Positions 18,341 through 28,131 of a stretch of DNA of 64,000 nucleotides are shown piece after piece. The stretch lies in NCBI GenBank assembly GCA_020719045.1, contig DYQY01000002.1, forward strand, positions 6,260 through 70,259. The letters run 5' to 3'. Numbering within the stretch: position 1 is the first letter of the stretch; every line of letters begins with the position of its first letter. The translations under genes and the position numbers were made by a program. The DNA comes from Candidatus Termititenax sp. Lineage in GTDB: Bacteria; Margulisbacteria; Riflemargulisbacteria; GWF2-35-9; DYQY01. Under the pieces are notes generated by a model, which was not told the DNA's origin, made no database searches, and saw only the letters and a program-made list of their open reading frames with translations.

Positions 18341-18346
18341 TATAAT
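18341..18346 (+). promoter_or_regulatory. -10 box for the SPOR/mreB operon
   Basis: Consensus TATAAT lies 44 nt before the ATG at 18391 and leaves a leader that carries AAAGGG. A small hairpin AGGCA-TTTTG-TGCCT (18304-18318) sits in the spacer/-35 region; its role is unclear. Confidence 0.45.
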
Positions 18347-18390
18347 AGAGTATATAAAATCCAAATAATTAAACAAAAGAAAGGGATAAT

Positions 18391-19095
18391 ATGTTTGCAG
18401 ACGATGAATTAAAAGATTTTGATTTCGAAGAATTAGATAATGAAATTGGTCTAGGTGAACTATTAAAACAAAAAGATAATTTTTTTGTTTCTCTTATTAA
18501 AAAGATAATTTTTGCAGTTCTTGTAATCCTTATTGGTATTATGGTCTTTTATGCGAGCTTCACTATAGGAAAAGTTCTTTTTCTTTCTGATAGTCCAACA
18601 ATTAATCCATCGGAAGAAGCAATTAGCTACAATGATATCGTTGCTGATAACAAAGCAGCTACAGAGAATGCTTCAACTCAAACTGCAAATGTAGTTCCAA
18701 CAGAAGTTATACCTGCACCTGTTGTTAAAGAAAAACCAGTAGCTATTCCTGTTAAAAAAGAAGAAGTTAAACCTATAGCCGTTATTGCTAAGGAAGCTGT
18801 TAAAGCACTACCTGTGCAGAAACCTGTTCAAGTAGCTCCAGTAGTTCAAAATAATCAGGCTACTCAATATGCATTAATTGCTGGAACCTTTGGTCAAATG
18901 GCCAATGCTAAGAACTTAGAAAGCACTCTTGTAAAAAAAGGATATAAGGTGGAAATTAAGCCTATTCCAAAAAATGGTACAACCTTCTATCGTGTAATTG
19001 CAGCTACTGTAAATAGTCTTGAAGCAGCAAATAGCACTAAAAAAGCTTTACTATCTAACGGTATTGAAGTTTTCGTAGAAACAGTTAAAAACTAA
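18391..19095 (+). CDS. SPOR-domain inner-membrane protein
   Basis: A 234-residue bitopic protein. An acidic cytoplasmic N-terminus (residues 1-35) is followed by one membrane segment (IIFAVLVILIGIMVFYASFTIG, about 38-60), a long Pro/Val/Lys/Ala-rich periplasmic linker (65-160) and a C-terminal SPOR domain (QYALIAGTFGQMANAKNLESTL to IEVFVETVKN). SPOR domains bind denuded glycan strands at the division septum. The gene is 3 nt from mreB, so it likely works with the cell-shape and division machinery. An AAAGGG site precedes the ATG. It is not clearly FtsN or DamX, only of the same architecture. Confidence 0.85.
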   Translation: MFADDELKDFDFEELDNEIGLGELLKQKDNFFVSLIKKIIFAVLVILIGIMVFYASFTIGKVLFLSDSPTINPSEEAISYNDIVADNKAATENASTQTANVVPTEVIPAPVVKEKPVAIPVKKEEVKPIAVIAKEAVKALPVQKPVQVAPVVQNNQATQYALIAGTFGQMANAKNLESTLVKKGYKVEIKPIPKNGTTFYRVIAATVNSLEAANSTKKALLSNGIEVFVETVKN

Positions 19096-19098
19096 TAA

Positions 19099-20127
19099 AT
19101 GCTATTTGAAAACATGAGACAAGACATTGGAATCGACCTTGGTACTGCGAATACTGTTGTATTCGTAAAAGGCAAAGGAATCCTTCTAAGAGAACCATCT
19201 GTTGTTGCTATTGAAAAAAACACACGTCAACTTATGGCTATTGGCAAAGAAGCCAAGCTTATGGTTGGCAGAACTCCAGGAAACATTATTGCCATGCGTC
19301 CATTAAAAGACGGGGTTATCGTTGACTTTGAAATAACCGAGCAGATGATTAGAAGTTTCATAAATAAAATTTATCCAAACAGATGGGCTTCTGTATTTAA
19401 GCCAAGAATAATAATCGGAGTTCCTTCTGGCATAACTAATGTTGAAAGACGTGCAGTTATTGAAGCATCAAGCCAAGCTGGCGCAAAAGAAACCTTCCTT
19501 ATTGAAGAGCCAATGGCTGCTGCTATAGGAGCTAACCTACCAATTGAAGAACCAACAGGTAACATGATTGTTGATATCGGTGGGGGCACTACAGAGGTTG
19601 CTGTAATTTCTCTTGGCGGAATAGTGGTTGCTAGATCAATAAGAGTAGCTGGTGATGAGATGGACCAAGCTATCGTTAATCATTGCAGAAAAAGCTACAA
19701 CCTTCTAATTGGAGAAAGAACTGCAGAATCAATTAAAATACAAATAGGATCAGCCTATCCAAAGCTAAAAGAAAAAGAAATGGAAGTTAATGGCAGAGAC
19801 TTAGTTACAGGACTTCCACGAACATTCACGCTTACTTCCTCTGAAATAAGACACGCTTTAATTGAGCCGGTTAATACTATTGTTCAAACAGTCAGGCTAA
19901 CACTTGAACAAACTCCTCCTGAGCTATCTGTGGACATTTCTAATAACGGAATATACCTTGCTGGTGGAGGCGCGCTTCTAAAAGGATTAGACAAATACAT
20001 CTCTGACGAAACTGGTCTTAAAGTTAAGATAGTAGATGACCCACTCTCCAGTGTAGCTTACGGAACTGGTAAAGTTCTAGAGGACATGGACAGATTAAGA
20101 AAAGTTCTTATATCTGATAATACCTAA
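19099..20127 (+). CDS. mreB: Rod shape-determining protein MreB
   Basis: Bacterial actin homologue, 342 residues, which polymerises at the inner membrane and guides lateral wall synthesis. Diagnostic segments are [19 protein letters not shown] (phosphate 1), [52 protein letters not shown] (phosphate 2) and [14 protein letters not shown] (adenosine). Length is normal. The start follows the stop of the SPOR gene by 3 nt without its own good Shine-Dalgarno, implying translational coupling; an ATG five codons later ([10 protein letters not shown]) is an alternative start. mreC and mreD do not follow; a convergent kinase gene does. Confidence 0.96.
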   Translation: MLFENMRQDIGIDLGTANTVVFVKGKGILLREPSVVAIEKNTRQLMAIGKEAKLMVGRTPGNIIAMRPLKDGVIVDFEITEQMIRSFINKIYPNRWASVFKPRIIIGVPSGITNVERRAVIEASSQAGAKETFLIEEPMAAAIGANLPIEEPTGNMIVDIGGGTTEVAVISLGGIVVARSIRVAGDEMDQAIVNHCRKSYNLLIGERTAESIKIQIGSAYPKLKEKEMEVNGRDLVTGLPRTFTLTSSEIRHALIEPVNTIVQTVRLTLEQTPPELSVDISNNGIYLAGGGALLKGLDKYISDETGLKVKIVDDPLSSVAYGTGKVLEDMDRLRKVLISDNT

Positions 20128-20134
20128 TAAATAA

Positions 20135-22507
20135 TTACTTATAGTTTGGAAGGAATAACTTAAATTCTGTTCCAACTGATTCTTTACTCTCTACTGTTAT
20201 ATCGCCTTTAGCATCTTCAACAATCTTCTTAACTATTGCTAGACCTAATCCAGTACCAGTAAGGTTCTTTCTTTTTGTGTAAAAAGGCTTAAATATTGTA
20301 TTTAAGTGCTCGGAAGGAATTCCCACACCATTATCCTTAACAGAAACACATATCATGTTTCTGTTCTCTATAACTGTCTCATATCCTGAAATGATTACTT
20401 CCTTTAAATCTATATCGTTTTCAATAACAGCCTTAATGGCATTATCAATAATGTTCATTGTCACCTTTTGCACTTGATGCTCAAACATCATAACTTTTGC
20501 CTCAGGAATATCATCAATAGTAAGCACTACATTATTCTTCTTCACCTCATCTGAGGCACTAAACTGATTAGTAATCCGAAGCAATAATCTATTCAAGCTT
20601 ACTTTCTCCGTCGGGATATCCTTAGATGTTCTTGAATAGTCTAAAAAGTCATCTGCTATTTTTCTTAGCTTGTCATTTATCTGCATAGTTTCATCAATTA
20701 CAGAATTAATCTCTTTATTGTTTACAAGCAAATACTTAAGGCTCTTCAAAAGCTTTGATTTATCTTGTAAATTGCTTTTCTCAAGCTCTTCATACAAGTT
20801 AACTATTACTTTATCGTTATTATTAATAATCTCTTCTTGTTTAACATATGTAAACAATCTGTTCATTGAACTTAAAGGGTTTCTAATATCATGTGCCACC
20901 TCGCCTGACAGCTTGCCCATTGCAGATAGTTGCTCTTCTTCAATAAGCCGTTCTTGCGCACTTTTCAGCTCTACTAAGGCTTCTCGTAATTGCTCATTTT
21001 TCTCTTCAAGCTCCTGCTTATGCTCCATATGCATCTTTTTTTCAATTGATATTCTTGTTTTTTCTTCAATCTCAAAAATTCTCATCAGAACTAAAGAACC
21101 TTGATTAATCATAAATCTTAACAACCTAAAATCCTTTGGTTTGAATCTCTCACCACTCTTTTTACGAGAAACAACAAGTATGCCATTTAGTTTATTCTTA
21201 AAGACACTTCCTACTAACGCTTCAGCTCCTATTAAATCAAATACAGACAAACACTCTTTTAGCTTAACGTCATCATTGTAATCTATTGTTTTGATTAACT
21301 CTTCCTTAACCAAAATATTTCCCTGAGCTTTTTCAATTACAGAAAAAAGGGAGTGCGTGCTACTTATGGATAATAGCTTAGAGCGCTTCCTTGTATCTAT
21401 AAAATTATCCATTTGGTCTAACTCAACATAGTAATATTTAGTCTTTGTTTTATTTGGCAAGAACATCCCTGCATCCTGTACTTTTAAATACTTCAAAATA
21501 TCTTCTTGTAGACTATAAAGCAAAAAATATATATCAGTAATCTCACTTAACTTCCTATTAACTCTATCCAACACCTTATCGTAATTGTAGTCAGCAGCAT
21601 AAAACAAACTATCTGTAAGACGTTTCATCCACTCTTTAATATACTCAGAAAAAATTATAAATACTGTCCAAAGAATAGCTGTTAGCAGATAAGAATGATC
21701 TCCAACTATTGAAAATAATTTATCAGAAAGAAAGTTTACAAGCATAACAAAAGGTAAAATAACTAATAAAAACAGCACTAAAAAGTAGGAGCTTCTCTTT
21801 AAAATTATTTCCACATCAAGAAACTTTAAATATAAAATATTAAACACCATAAACATGCCAAAAATTACTCCAAAGAAACTAGAAAGCAAATTAAAGACAG
21901 AATAAGATAAATTACTATTTATATCTGGAATCAATAAATAATAGAAAACTGCACAAAACAACGCAAAAACAGAACCAACAATAAAAAACTTGATACTCTT
22001 TGTGTCTTCCTTTTTTCTAATATATATAGCGCTAACAAGGTCTATAAAAGAAATTGCTAATAAAATAAAAAAATAAGCAATAAACACATACCAACCAATA
22101 GCTGGTTCTATAATATACCTATTATCAAACTTCAATACCACATCTGAACGAAACAAATCGGTAAAATTTAAAATTAGTAAAATAAGTGAAACAGGAAAAA
22201 AATAAAATAAAATTTTGGTTCTATCTATTCTTGTAAATAGCTGAGTAAAACGATTATACACTATTGGAATAAAAACCATTGCAAAATAATATAAATAATC
22301 AGCATACAATGCAACTGAGTCTGTTCTAGTAATTCCCTGTATAAAACACGCAAGACCACCTAAAGACATCAAGATACTAAAAAACAAATAATATAAATTT
22401 AATTTCTCATGCTTATTATTAAAAAAAACAATTAATCCAAGTGGTAAATTAATAAGTATCACCAATAAAGGTGAAATTCTACTGAAATATATTAAAAAAT
22501 CATACAT
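20135..22507 (-). CDS. Multi-spanning sensor histidine kinase with GAF-like domain
   Basis: A 790-residue sensor kinase. Residues 1-290 hold about eight to nine hydrophobic segments, similar to 7TM histidine-kinase input domains; residues 330-475 look like a GAF domain (GNILVKEELIKT, ALVGSVFKNKLNGILVVSRK); a coiled coil (480-530) leads to the H-box GEVAHDIRNPLSS with His-539; the ATPase has N-box MNIIDNAIKAV, G1 VKDNGVGIPSE and G2 GTGLGLAIVKKIV. It is last in the operon, 4 nt after the alpha-oxoamine synthase gene. No output receiver is attached; the partner is plausibly the receiver/kinase hybrid two genes upstream. The signal is unknown; a membrane-embedded sensor suits a hydrophobic small ligand. 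Confidence 0.85.
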   Translation of the reverse strand: MYDFLIYFSRISPLLVILINLPLGLIVFFNNKHEKLNLYYLFFSILMSLGGLACFIQGITRTDSVALYADYLYYFAMVFIPIVYNRFTQLFTRIDRTKILFYFFPVSLILLILNFTDLFRSDVVLKFDNRYIIEPAIGWYVFIAYFFILLAISFIDLVSAIYIRKKEDTKSIKFFIVGSVFALFCAVFYYLLIPDINSNLSYSVFNLLSSFFGVIFGMFMVFNILYLKFLDVEIILKRSSYFLVLFLLVILPFVMLVNFLSDKLFSIVGDHSYLLTAILWTVFIIFSEYIKEWMKRLTDSLFYAADYNYDKVLDRVNRKLSEITDIYFLLYSLQEDILKYLKVQDAGMFLPNKTKTKYYYVELDQMDNFIDTRKRSKLLSISSTHSLFSVIEKAQGNILVKEELIKTIDYNDDVKLKECLSVFDLIGAEALVGSVFKNKLNGILVVSRKKSGERFKPKDFRLLRFMINQGSLVLMRIFEIEEKTRISIEKKMHMEHKQELEEKNEQLREALVELKSAQERLIEEEQLSAMGKLSGEVAHDIRNPLSSMNRLFTYVKQEEIINNNDKVIVNLYEELEKSNLQDKSKLLKSLKYLLVNNKEINSVIDETMQINDKLRKIADDFLDYSRTSKDIPTEKVSLNRLLLRITNQFSASDEVKKNNVVLTIDDIPEAKVMMFEHQVQKVTMNIIDNAIKAVIENDIDLKEVIISGYETVIENRNMICVSVKDNGVGIPSEHLNTIFKPFYTKRKNLTGTGLGLAIVKKIVEDAKGDITVESKESVGTEFKLFLPNYK

Positions 22508-22510
22508 AAA

Positions 22511-23899
22511 CTACTCAGATATTTTTTTATAAGAATTATAAAGGATGTCTACAGTGTTATTAATATCCTCTTTTGTGTGGTTAGCTGTAACAATAAACCT
22601 TAATCTACCTTCATTTAACCCAACAACAGGATATGCAACCCAATTAGTAAAAATACCATTTTCATAAATATCCTTGCACATAAGAGATAATTTATTTGGA
22701 TCACTCATATAAATAGGAACAATTGGACTTGTACTATTTCTACAATCAAAGCCTTTTTCTAACAGCTTTCCTCTAAAATGATTAGTATTCCTCCATAAAA
22801 TATCCTGATATGTGCTATCTCTTGTTATTATCTCTAATGCTTTATAAACAGCTCCAGCATCTCCTGGGCTAAGACAAGCTTGAAAAAGATAAGGACTAGA
22901 TTTAACCTGTATATAAGTTGCTAACTCTTTGCTACAACTAATAATCCCACCAGCAGCACCAGTTGATTTAGATAGTGTCGTCATCATAACATCAACATCA
23001 TCAATACAGCCTCTATCATAACAAAGGCCACGACCTTGTGCTCCATAAAAACCAAAAGAATGTGCCTCATCAACGTATAATAAGAAGTTATATTTGCTCT
23101 TTAGCTTAGCAATAACTTCCACTGGTGCTTCTTCACCACTCATTGAATACACCGACTCAATGACAACCAACACAGTATTATATGACCCAGAATATTTTTT
23201 TAGTTTCTTCTCTAAATCCTCAGGATCGTTATGTCTAAATGGAAGCAACTGTGCTTTACTTAACTTAACTCCATCAATAATACTTGCATGGCATTCTTTA
23301 TCAATTAACACCAAATCATCAGAGCCAACCAACGCTGAAATAGCTCCAAGATTAGCTGTATATCCTGTAGGGAAAATAATACTCTCTTCTTTACCCCAAT
23401 ACTTACTAAAAAATTGCTCAATTTTTCTATGAATTTCATTCATTCCACCAGCAACCATTGATGTTCCAGCCCCAGTACCATATCTTCTAATGCATTCTTG
23501 TGAAAACTTAATTACTTCCGGATTTCTATTTAACCCTAAATAATGATTAAGGTTCCAAACATAATGTTTCTTATTTGACTTTATACTGTCTGTTCTATTA
23601 AGAATAACTCCGACATTATTACTTGCTTCTTTAATGTAACGATCGTATGGGTATACTTCTTTCTTAGTTTGGAATTCTTTAAGTGCATAGACAATCTCAG
23701 AGCGTTTTTTAATATCAAGGCTCTTATCCATACTAGCTTTTTTTGCAATGAACCCTATCTGAGAGCTAATATCTAAATCATAACCATGCTTAGTAATGAC
23801 TTCAGACTGAAGATTATTATTTACTATTATCTTTACGTCAGGATTTTCTATAACATTAACTGCTATATTTTTACTATGAGTATACAAGCTTTCCCCCAC
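22511..23899 (-). CDS. Alpha-oxoamine synthase (BioF/KBL/SPT/CqsA superfamily)
   Basis: A 462-residue PLP enzyme that would condense an amino acid with an acyl-CoA and release CO2. Core features are GTGAGTSMVAGG, FPTGYTANLGA, the PLP-ring site DEAHSFG (Asp-277, His-280) and Schiff-base Lys-311 in TTLSKSTGAAGG. The core starts near residue 110, so there is an unusual N-terminal extension of about 110 residues. SKSxGxxGG recalls bacterial serine palmitoyltransferase, but biotin or ketone-signal synthases cannot be excluded. The gene is sandwiched between two histidine-kinase genes. The start is uncertain: GTG at 23899 with AAGGGGAT 14 nt away, or TTG at 23887 after a GGGGG run. Confidence 0.85.
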   Translation of the reverse strand: MGESLYTHSKNIAVNVIENPDVKIIVNNNLQSEVITKHGYDLDISSQIGFIAKKASMDKSLDIKKRSEIVYALKEFQTKKEVYPYDRYIKEASNNVGVILNRTDSIKSNKKHYVWNLNHYLGLNRNPEVIKFSQECIRRYGTGAGTSMVAGGMNEIHRKIEQFFSKYWGKEESIIFPTGYTANLGAISALVGSDDLVLIDKECHASIIDGVKLSKAQLLPFRHNDPEDLEKKLKKYSGSYNTVLVVIESVYSMSGEEAPVEVIAKLKSKYNFLLYVDEAHSFGFYGAQGRGLCYDRGCIDDVDVMMTTLSKSTGAAGGIISCSKELATYIQVKSSPYLFQACLSPGDAGAVYKALEIITRDSTYQDILWRNTNHFRGKLLEKGFDCRNSTSPIVPIYMSDPNKLSLMCKDIYENGIFTNWVAYPVVGLNEGRLRFIVTANHTKEDINNTVDILYNSYKKISE

Positions 23900-23964
23900 T
23901 CCATTGGTTTATCCCCTTTTAAATCATATATAAAATAAATCAATATTGCAAGTACGGACAGTCA

Positions 23965-25197
23965 TTAGATAAAAATATGGTAAAAGAGTCCAACTCCAGG
24001 TCGATTATCTAAAATCAATTGTCCATTAAGGATTTCCTCTGCTCCATTCTTAATCATCCAACTACCTAACCCTGTACCATCTGCCTTTCCTTTAGACACG
24101 TATGGCTCAAAGAAGTTACTAACTAATTCTTCAGGTAGTCCACCTGCATTGTCACCAACTACTATAACTAGCTGAACATTCTCCTTATTTACTCTTGATA
24201 AATAATCTTTATATGCTTCAGAATAATCCTCAAATGTCATTATTTTTATATCAATCTTTGGATCCTTAATTTTATTTTGATGAAATGCATCACTTGAGTT
24301 CTTTATAATATTTAAAATAATCTGAGTAAAAAGAGTATTCTTATCTGAAACAACATCACCTTCATGCAAATACTCAACATTCATAATAAACCTCTTTGAG
24401 TACTGCAATTCCAAAATCTCTAAAAAGTCATTAAAAGACTCCTTTATATTCATACTCTGTAGCTGAACAGTAATGTTCTTCTCTTTAGCATATTGAAAAA
24501 GAACAAGTTGATTTGAATTAAAAAATTGAACCATTTTCTTTAGTCTTTCAACTAATTCATATGTCCTGCCTAAATCCCCAGCCTTCATAAACCTTTTAAT
24601 TAAATCAGGCATCATTAGTATTGGAGCAAACATATTTTTTAAGTCGTGTAACAAGCCAGCCAACATCTTATTTTTTTCCTGAAAAATCTTTGTACGCTCA
24701 AGTTCAATCACATGCTTATACGACTGAATAGCATTAATTAAAGAATCCATAATCATTTCAACTTCATTTACATGATTCTTAACAATATAACCATGTGGTC
24801 TGTATTTCTTATATATATCAAAGCCATCACCATAAGTAGCTTGATATCCTGTAATAAATATTATTGGCACATTAACATCAATTTCCTTAATATAATTAAA
24901 AACTTCGAAACCATCCATATCTGGCAACCTTATATCCAGAAGAATAGCCATAACATCGTGAAATTTTTCCTGATACTCTCGAATAGCTTGATTCCCATTA
25001 CTGCAAGAGATAATATTAAAACTCTTCCTCAAAAGCTTATTCATAGAAGACAGCTGGTACTGATCGTCATCAACTACCATAATTGTATCTTTATTCTCAT
25101 CTTTTTTTTGATTAGATTTTTTTGAGTTACCTAGAATTTCATCAATAGACACATCACCTACTGATTTAGAGTTTAATATATCATCTACGCTTGCCAC
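23965..25197 (-). CDS. Receiver-histidine kinase hybrid (two-component regulator)
   Basis: A 410-residue soluble protein. After a short tail containing two copies of a (S/D)(I/V)DEIL-like motif (VDDILNSKSVGDVSIDEILGN) comes a receiver domain (residues 37-155) with acidic D43-D45, phospho-acceptor Asp-88 (LLDIRLPDMDGFEVF), Thr-116 and Lys-140. Then a kinase part follows with H-box GLLHDLKNMFAP (His-184), N-box NIIKNSSDAF, GDNAGGLPEEL and GTGLGSWMIK. There is no membrane segment and no DNA-binding domain, so the output is probably phosphotransfer. It has a GTG start with AGGA 9 nt upstream. It lies 16 nt after panB and 66 nt before the alpha-oxoamine synthase gene. Confidence 0.88.
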   Translation of the reverse strand: MASVDDILNSKSVGDVSIDEILGNSKKSNQKKDENKDTIMVVDDDQYQLSSMNKLLRKSFNIISCSNGNQAIREYQEKFHDVMAILLDIRLPDMDGFEVFNYIKEIDVNVPIIFITGYQATYGDGFDIYKKYRPHGYIVKNHVNEVEMIMDSLINAIQSYKHVIELERTKIFQEKNKMLAGLLHDLKNMFAPILMMPDLIKRFMKAGDLGRTYELVERLKKMVQFFNSNQLVLFQYAKEKNITVQLQSMNIKESFNDFLEILELQYSKRFIMNVEYLHEGDVVSDKNTLFTQIILNIIKNSSDAFHQNKIKDPKIDIKIMTFEDYSEAYKDYLSRVNKENVQLVIVVGDNAGGLPEELVSNFFEPYVSKGKADGTGLGSWMIKNGAEEILNGQLILDNRPGVGLFYHIFI

Positions 25198-25212
25198 TAA
25201 TTATTATCCTAA

Positions 25213-26004
25213 CTAAAAAGAATTCTCGTTGCTTGGAAAAATTCCTTTTGTAATATCTTCTTTATAAGATAATACAGCATCTCGTATATCATCAGCAAGA
25301 CTAGCGTATCTTTTTACAAATTTTGGCTTAAATTTAGTAAATAAGCCTAATGCATCATAGGATACAAGTATTTGACCATCACAATATTTACCAGCACCGA
25401 TTCCGATTGTTGGAATAGAAATGGACTCTGTAATTTTTTTAGCTAACTCTTCAGGTACCATCTCTAAAAATAAAAGAGAAACTCCAGCTTTCTCTAACTT
25501 TTTAGCGTCAGAAACAATATTCGTTGCACTCTCATCAGTTCTTCCCTGAACAACATTGCCACCGAACCTATTTATCTGCTGAGGAGTGAAACCTAAATGA
25601 CCAGAAACCATTATTCCAGCCTCAACCATCCTATCAATAACGCTTATAGTAAAATCACCAGCTCCTTCTACCTTTACACCATGAGCGCCTGCCCTTAACA
25701 ACTTTGTTGCATTCTTTATTGCCTCACCTACGGACTCATGACAAGCAGCAAAAGGCATATCCGCTAGAATCAAAGAATTTTTGGCACCATTTGCAACAGC
25801 TCTTGTATGATACTCCATCATCTCAACAGTCACAGGAATAGTTGTATCAAAGCCATACACAACATTACCCATAGAATCACCAACTAAAAGCAAATCAACA
25901 CCAGCCTCGCTGAAAATAGAGGCCATTATGGCATCATAAGCAGTCAAAGCAACTATCTTATCTGAACTATTCTTTCTTTCTTGAAGCGTTTTAATACTAA
26001 TCAT
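25213..26004 (-). CDS. panB: 3-methyl-2-oxobutanoate hydroxymethyltransferase
   Basis: PanB makes ketopantoate from 2-oxoisovalerate and methylene-tetrahydrofolate, the first step to pantothenate and CoA. The 263-residue protein is full length and shows ALTAYDAIMASIFSEAGVDLLLVGDSMGNVVYG split around the Mg-binding Asp, DMPFAACHES, KVEGAGD, GHLGFTPQQINRFGG, the catalytic Glu in LEMVPEELA and IPTIGIGAG. Its ATG overlaps the cdaA stop by 4 nt (ATGA). panC and panD are not nearby. Substrate supply fits the branched-chain pathway gene cimA in the same operon. Confidence 0.96.
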   Translation of the reverse strand: MISIKTLQERKNSSDKIVALTAYDAIMASIFSEAGVDLLLVGDSMGNVVYGFDTTIPVTVEMMEYHTRAVANGAKNSLILADMPFAACHESVGEAIKNATKLLRAGAHGVKVEGAGDFTISVIDRMVEAGIMVSGHLGFTPQQINRFGGNVVQGRTDESATNIVSDAKKLEKAGVSLLFLEMVPEELAKKITESISIPTIGIGAGKYCDGQILVSYDALGLFTKFKPKFVKRYASLADDIRDAVLSYKEDITKGIFPSNENSF

Positions 26005-26870
26005 AAATCATCACTCTTTTTAAAAGCTGAAAATAAGTTATCCAAAACATGCTGAAACCCTTTTGATGTATCTTTTGTGGATGTACTTTCTATATCAACT
26101 TCCAAATACGAAAGCAAATGCTCACCTAGTTTTTTTCTGTTCAATTTTCTATAAAGCTTTCCATCTTTAGCTATAGAAATAATACCAGTCTCTTCTGATG
26201 TTACTAACACAATAGCATCTGTTAGCTCTACCAAACCAAGCGCTGCGCGATGCCTAGTACCAAGTGACCTGTCCCTTAACTTGCTTTGAGTTAAAGGAAG
26301 CAAACAACCTGCTGCCTCTATTCTACTGCCAGTCAACACAACAGCTCCATCATGCAATGGATTTTTGCCATAAAAAATACTTATCAATAACTCATTTGAA
26401 AAAACAGCATTTAACTCAACTCCAGTGTCTTTGATACTGTCTAAATTATTCATTCTTTCAATAACAACTATTGAACCTATCTTATTCTCAGCAAGCATAT
26501 CAATAACTTTAATTAAATTTTGAATGAATTGTATAGAAAAAGTATTATCGCTCACCTTATCATGTGCCCATAGATTACTAAACGGGGTTCCCTGCCCTAA
26601 TCGCTCTAAAAACTGTCTAAGCTCAGGCTGAAACACTATCAGGAAAACAAATAGCATTATCATAGCTAATTTCTGCATCAACCAATCAATAGTATATAAC
26701 TGCAAGAAATGACTTATACTGTATAAAATAAGAATAATTAAAAAACCTTGAAGTAATTTGTTTGCATTTCTATTTCGCGTCCAAACAAGCACATTATAAA
26801 TAAAAAAAGAAACTATCGAGACATCTATAAGGTCTTGCCATCTAAAGAAAAATAAAGAACTGTAATCCAC
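26001..26870 (-). CDS. cdaA: Diadenylate cyclase CdaA (c-di-AMP synthase)
   Basis: A 289-residue membrane-bound diadenylate cyclase that makes cyclic di-AMP from two ATP. Three N-terminal hydrophobic segments (VSIVSFFIYNVLVW, GFLIILILYSISHFL, LAMIMLFVFLIVF) precede the DAC domain with the catalytic DGA motif (LHDGAVVLTGSRIEAAGC) and RHR motif (GTRHRAALG). It starts with GTG after AAGGA, 1 nt past the lysA stop. In Firmicutes cdaA is followed by ybbR and glmM; neither is present here, and the gene sits between lysA and panB, which hints that c-di-AMP is tied to amino acid or CoA metabolism in this organism. Confidence 0.95.
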   Translation of the reverse strand: MDYSSLFFFRWQDLIDVSIVSFFIYNVLVWTRNRNANKLLQGFLIILILYSISHFLQLYTIDWLMQKLAMIMLFVFLIVFQPELRQFLERLGQGTPFSNLWAHDKVSDNTFSIQFIQNLIKVIDMLAENKIGSIVVIERMNNLDSIKDTGVELNAVFSNELLISIFYGKNPLHDGAVVLTGSRIEAAGCLLPLTQSKLRDRSLGTRHRAALGLVELTDAIVLVTSEETGIISIAKDGKLYRKLNRKKLGEHLLSYLEVDIESTSTKDTSKGFQHVLDNLFSAFKKSDDL

Positions 26871-26871
26871 G

Positions 26872-28131
26872 CTAAATCCTTATATCGTTTCTGACAATGT
26901 CATCAAGAGTTTCTCTTTTCAAGACCAATCTAGACTTGCTATCTTCCACAAAAACCATAGCTGGCTTTCTGTACCTATTATAATTACTAGACATAGAATA
27001 ATTGTATGCACCAGTTGCATGTACAATAAGCAAATCACCTTTATGAACCTCTGGTAAATCAATATCCTTTATTAAAATATCTCCAGACTCACAAAACTTT
27101 CCTGCTACTGAATATTTTTTTAAATTCTTTTTGGGTTTATTTACAATTTCTGCTGAATATTCAGCACCATAAGTAATTGGTCTTGGATTATCAGCCATAC
27201 CACCATCAATAGAAATATAGTTTTTTAGTCCTACAATCTCCTTAATCCCACCGACTGAATAAACAGTTGAACCAGCATTAGCGACTATTGACCTTCCTGG
27301 CTCAAGAATAAGCATTGGCTCTATTGGAAAATTAACTCTTTTTAATGCTAACTTCATGCTTTCAGCAATACTTGATACGAACTCTCTAATACTAGGAGGA
27401 TCATCCTGTTCTGTGTATCTAATACCTATGCCACCACCAATATCAATAACCGAAGCAAGAATACCTGTATTATTCTTCACATCAACAGCAATATCAATTA
27501 ACTTATCAATAATCACATGATATGGGTCAGTGTCGAAAATCTGTGAACCAATATGTGCATGAAATCCAACAAAATCAAACTCTGGATACTTCTGAGTTTC
27601 CTTAACAAAACCAACAACATTCTCTAAATTGACACCAAACTTACTATCACGCTGACCTGTCCTAATAAAATCATGAGTATGAGCTTCAATTTCTGGAGCA
27701 ACTCTCACCATAATCGTCACCTTCTTGCTTAACCGCAACTCAGAATATACTTCATGAATAGTATTTAATTCATCTACATTATCAACAACTATAACTCCTA
27801 CTCCTTTTTGTAGAGCATACTTTATCTCATCAATGGTTTTATTATTACCATGAAAATATGCTTTCTCAGCTGAAACTCCTGCATTTAGCATGGAATAGAA
27901 CTCACCATCAGAAACTACATCGAAATAAATACCTTCAGCATCTAATACTTGATAAAGAGCGGTTAAAGATAGTGCCTTGCTTGCATAAGATATCCTAGTG
28001 TTTGGATAATAGTTTTTAATAGAAAGATAATCACTAGCTACTTTTCGTACAGCTTCAATATCCAGAATATATAACGGTGTTCCATATTCTTTAGCTAAAT
28101 TAGCAACATCACATCCAGCAATTTTTTCCAC
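26872..28131 (-). CDS. lysA: Diaminopimelate decarboxylase
   Basis: A fold-type III PLP enzyme that decarboxylates meso-diaminopimelate to lysine. The 419-residue protein has the PLP-Lys region ISYASKALS, YFHGNNKT, GFHAHIGSQIF, IDIGGGIGIRY, LEPGRSIVANAG and the C-terminal CESGDILIKDIDLPEVHKGD with GAYNYSMSSNYNRYRKPA. The GTG start overlaps the last base of the cimA stop. The residues fit LysA rather than an ornithine/arginine decarboxylase. It indicates local lysine synthesis through DAP, also needed for peptidoglycan. Confidence 0.95.
   Translation of the reverse strand: MEKIAGCDVANLAKEYGTPLYILDIEAVRKVASDYLSIKNYYPNTRISYASKALSLTALYQVLDAEGIYFDVVSDGEFYSMLNAGVSAEKAYFHGNNKTIDEIKYALQKGVGVIVVDNVDELNTIHEVYSELRLSKKVTIMVRVAPEIEAHTHDFIRTGQRDSKFGVNLENVVGFVKETQKYPEFDFVGFHAHIGSQIFDTDPYHVIIDKLIDIAVDVKNNTGILASVIDIGGGIGIRYTEQDDPPSIREFVSSIAESMKLALKRVNFPIEPMLILEPGRSIVANAGSTVYSVGGIKEIVGLKNYISIDGGMADNPRPITYGAEYSAEIVNKPKKNLKKYSVAGKFCESGDILIKDIDLPEVHKGDLLIVHATGAYNYSMSSNYNRYRKPAMVFVEDSKSRLVLKRETLDDIVRNDIRI

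Noticed and set aside
22511-23899. Naming the alpha-oxoamine synthase bioF, kbl or an SPT
   Set aside because: No biotin, threonine-degradation or sphingolipid genes are nearby, the active-site block is mixed and the N-terminal extension is unusual; only the superfamily is safe.
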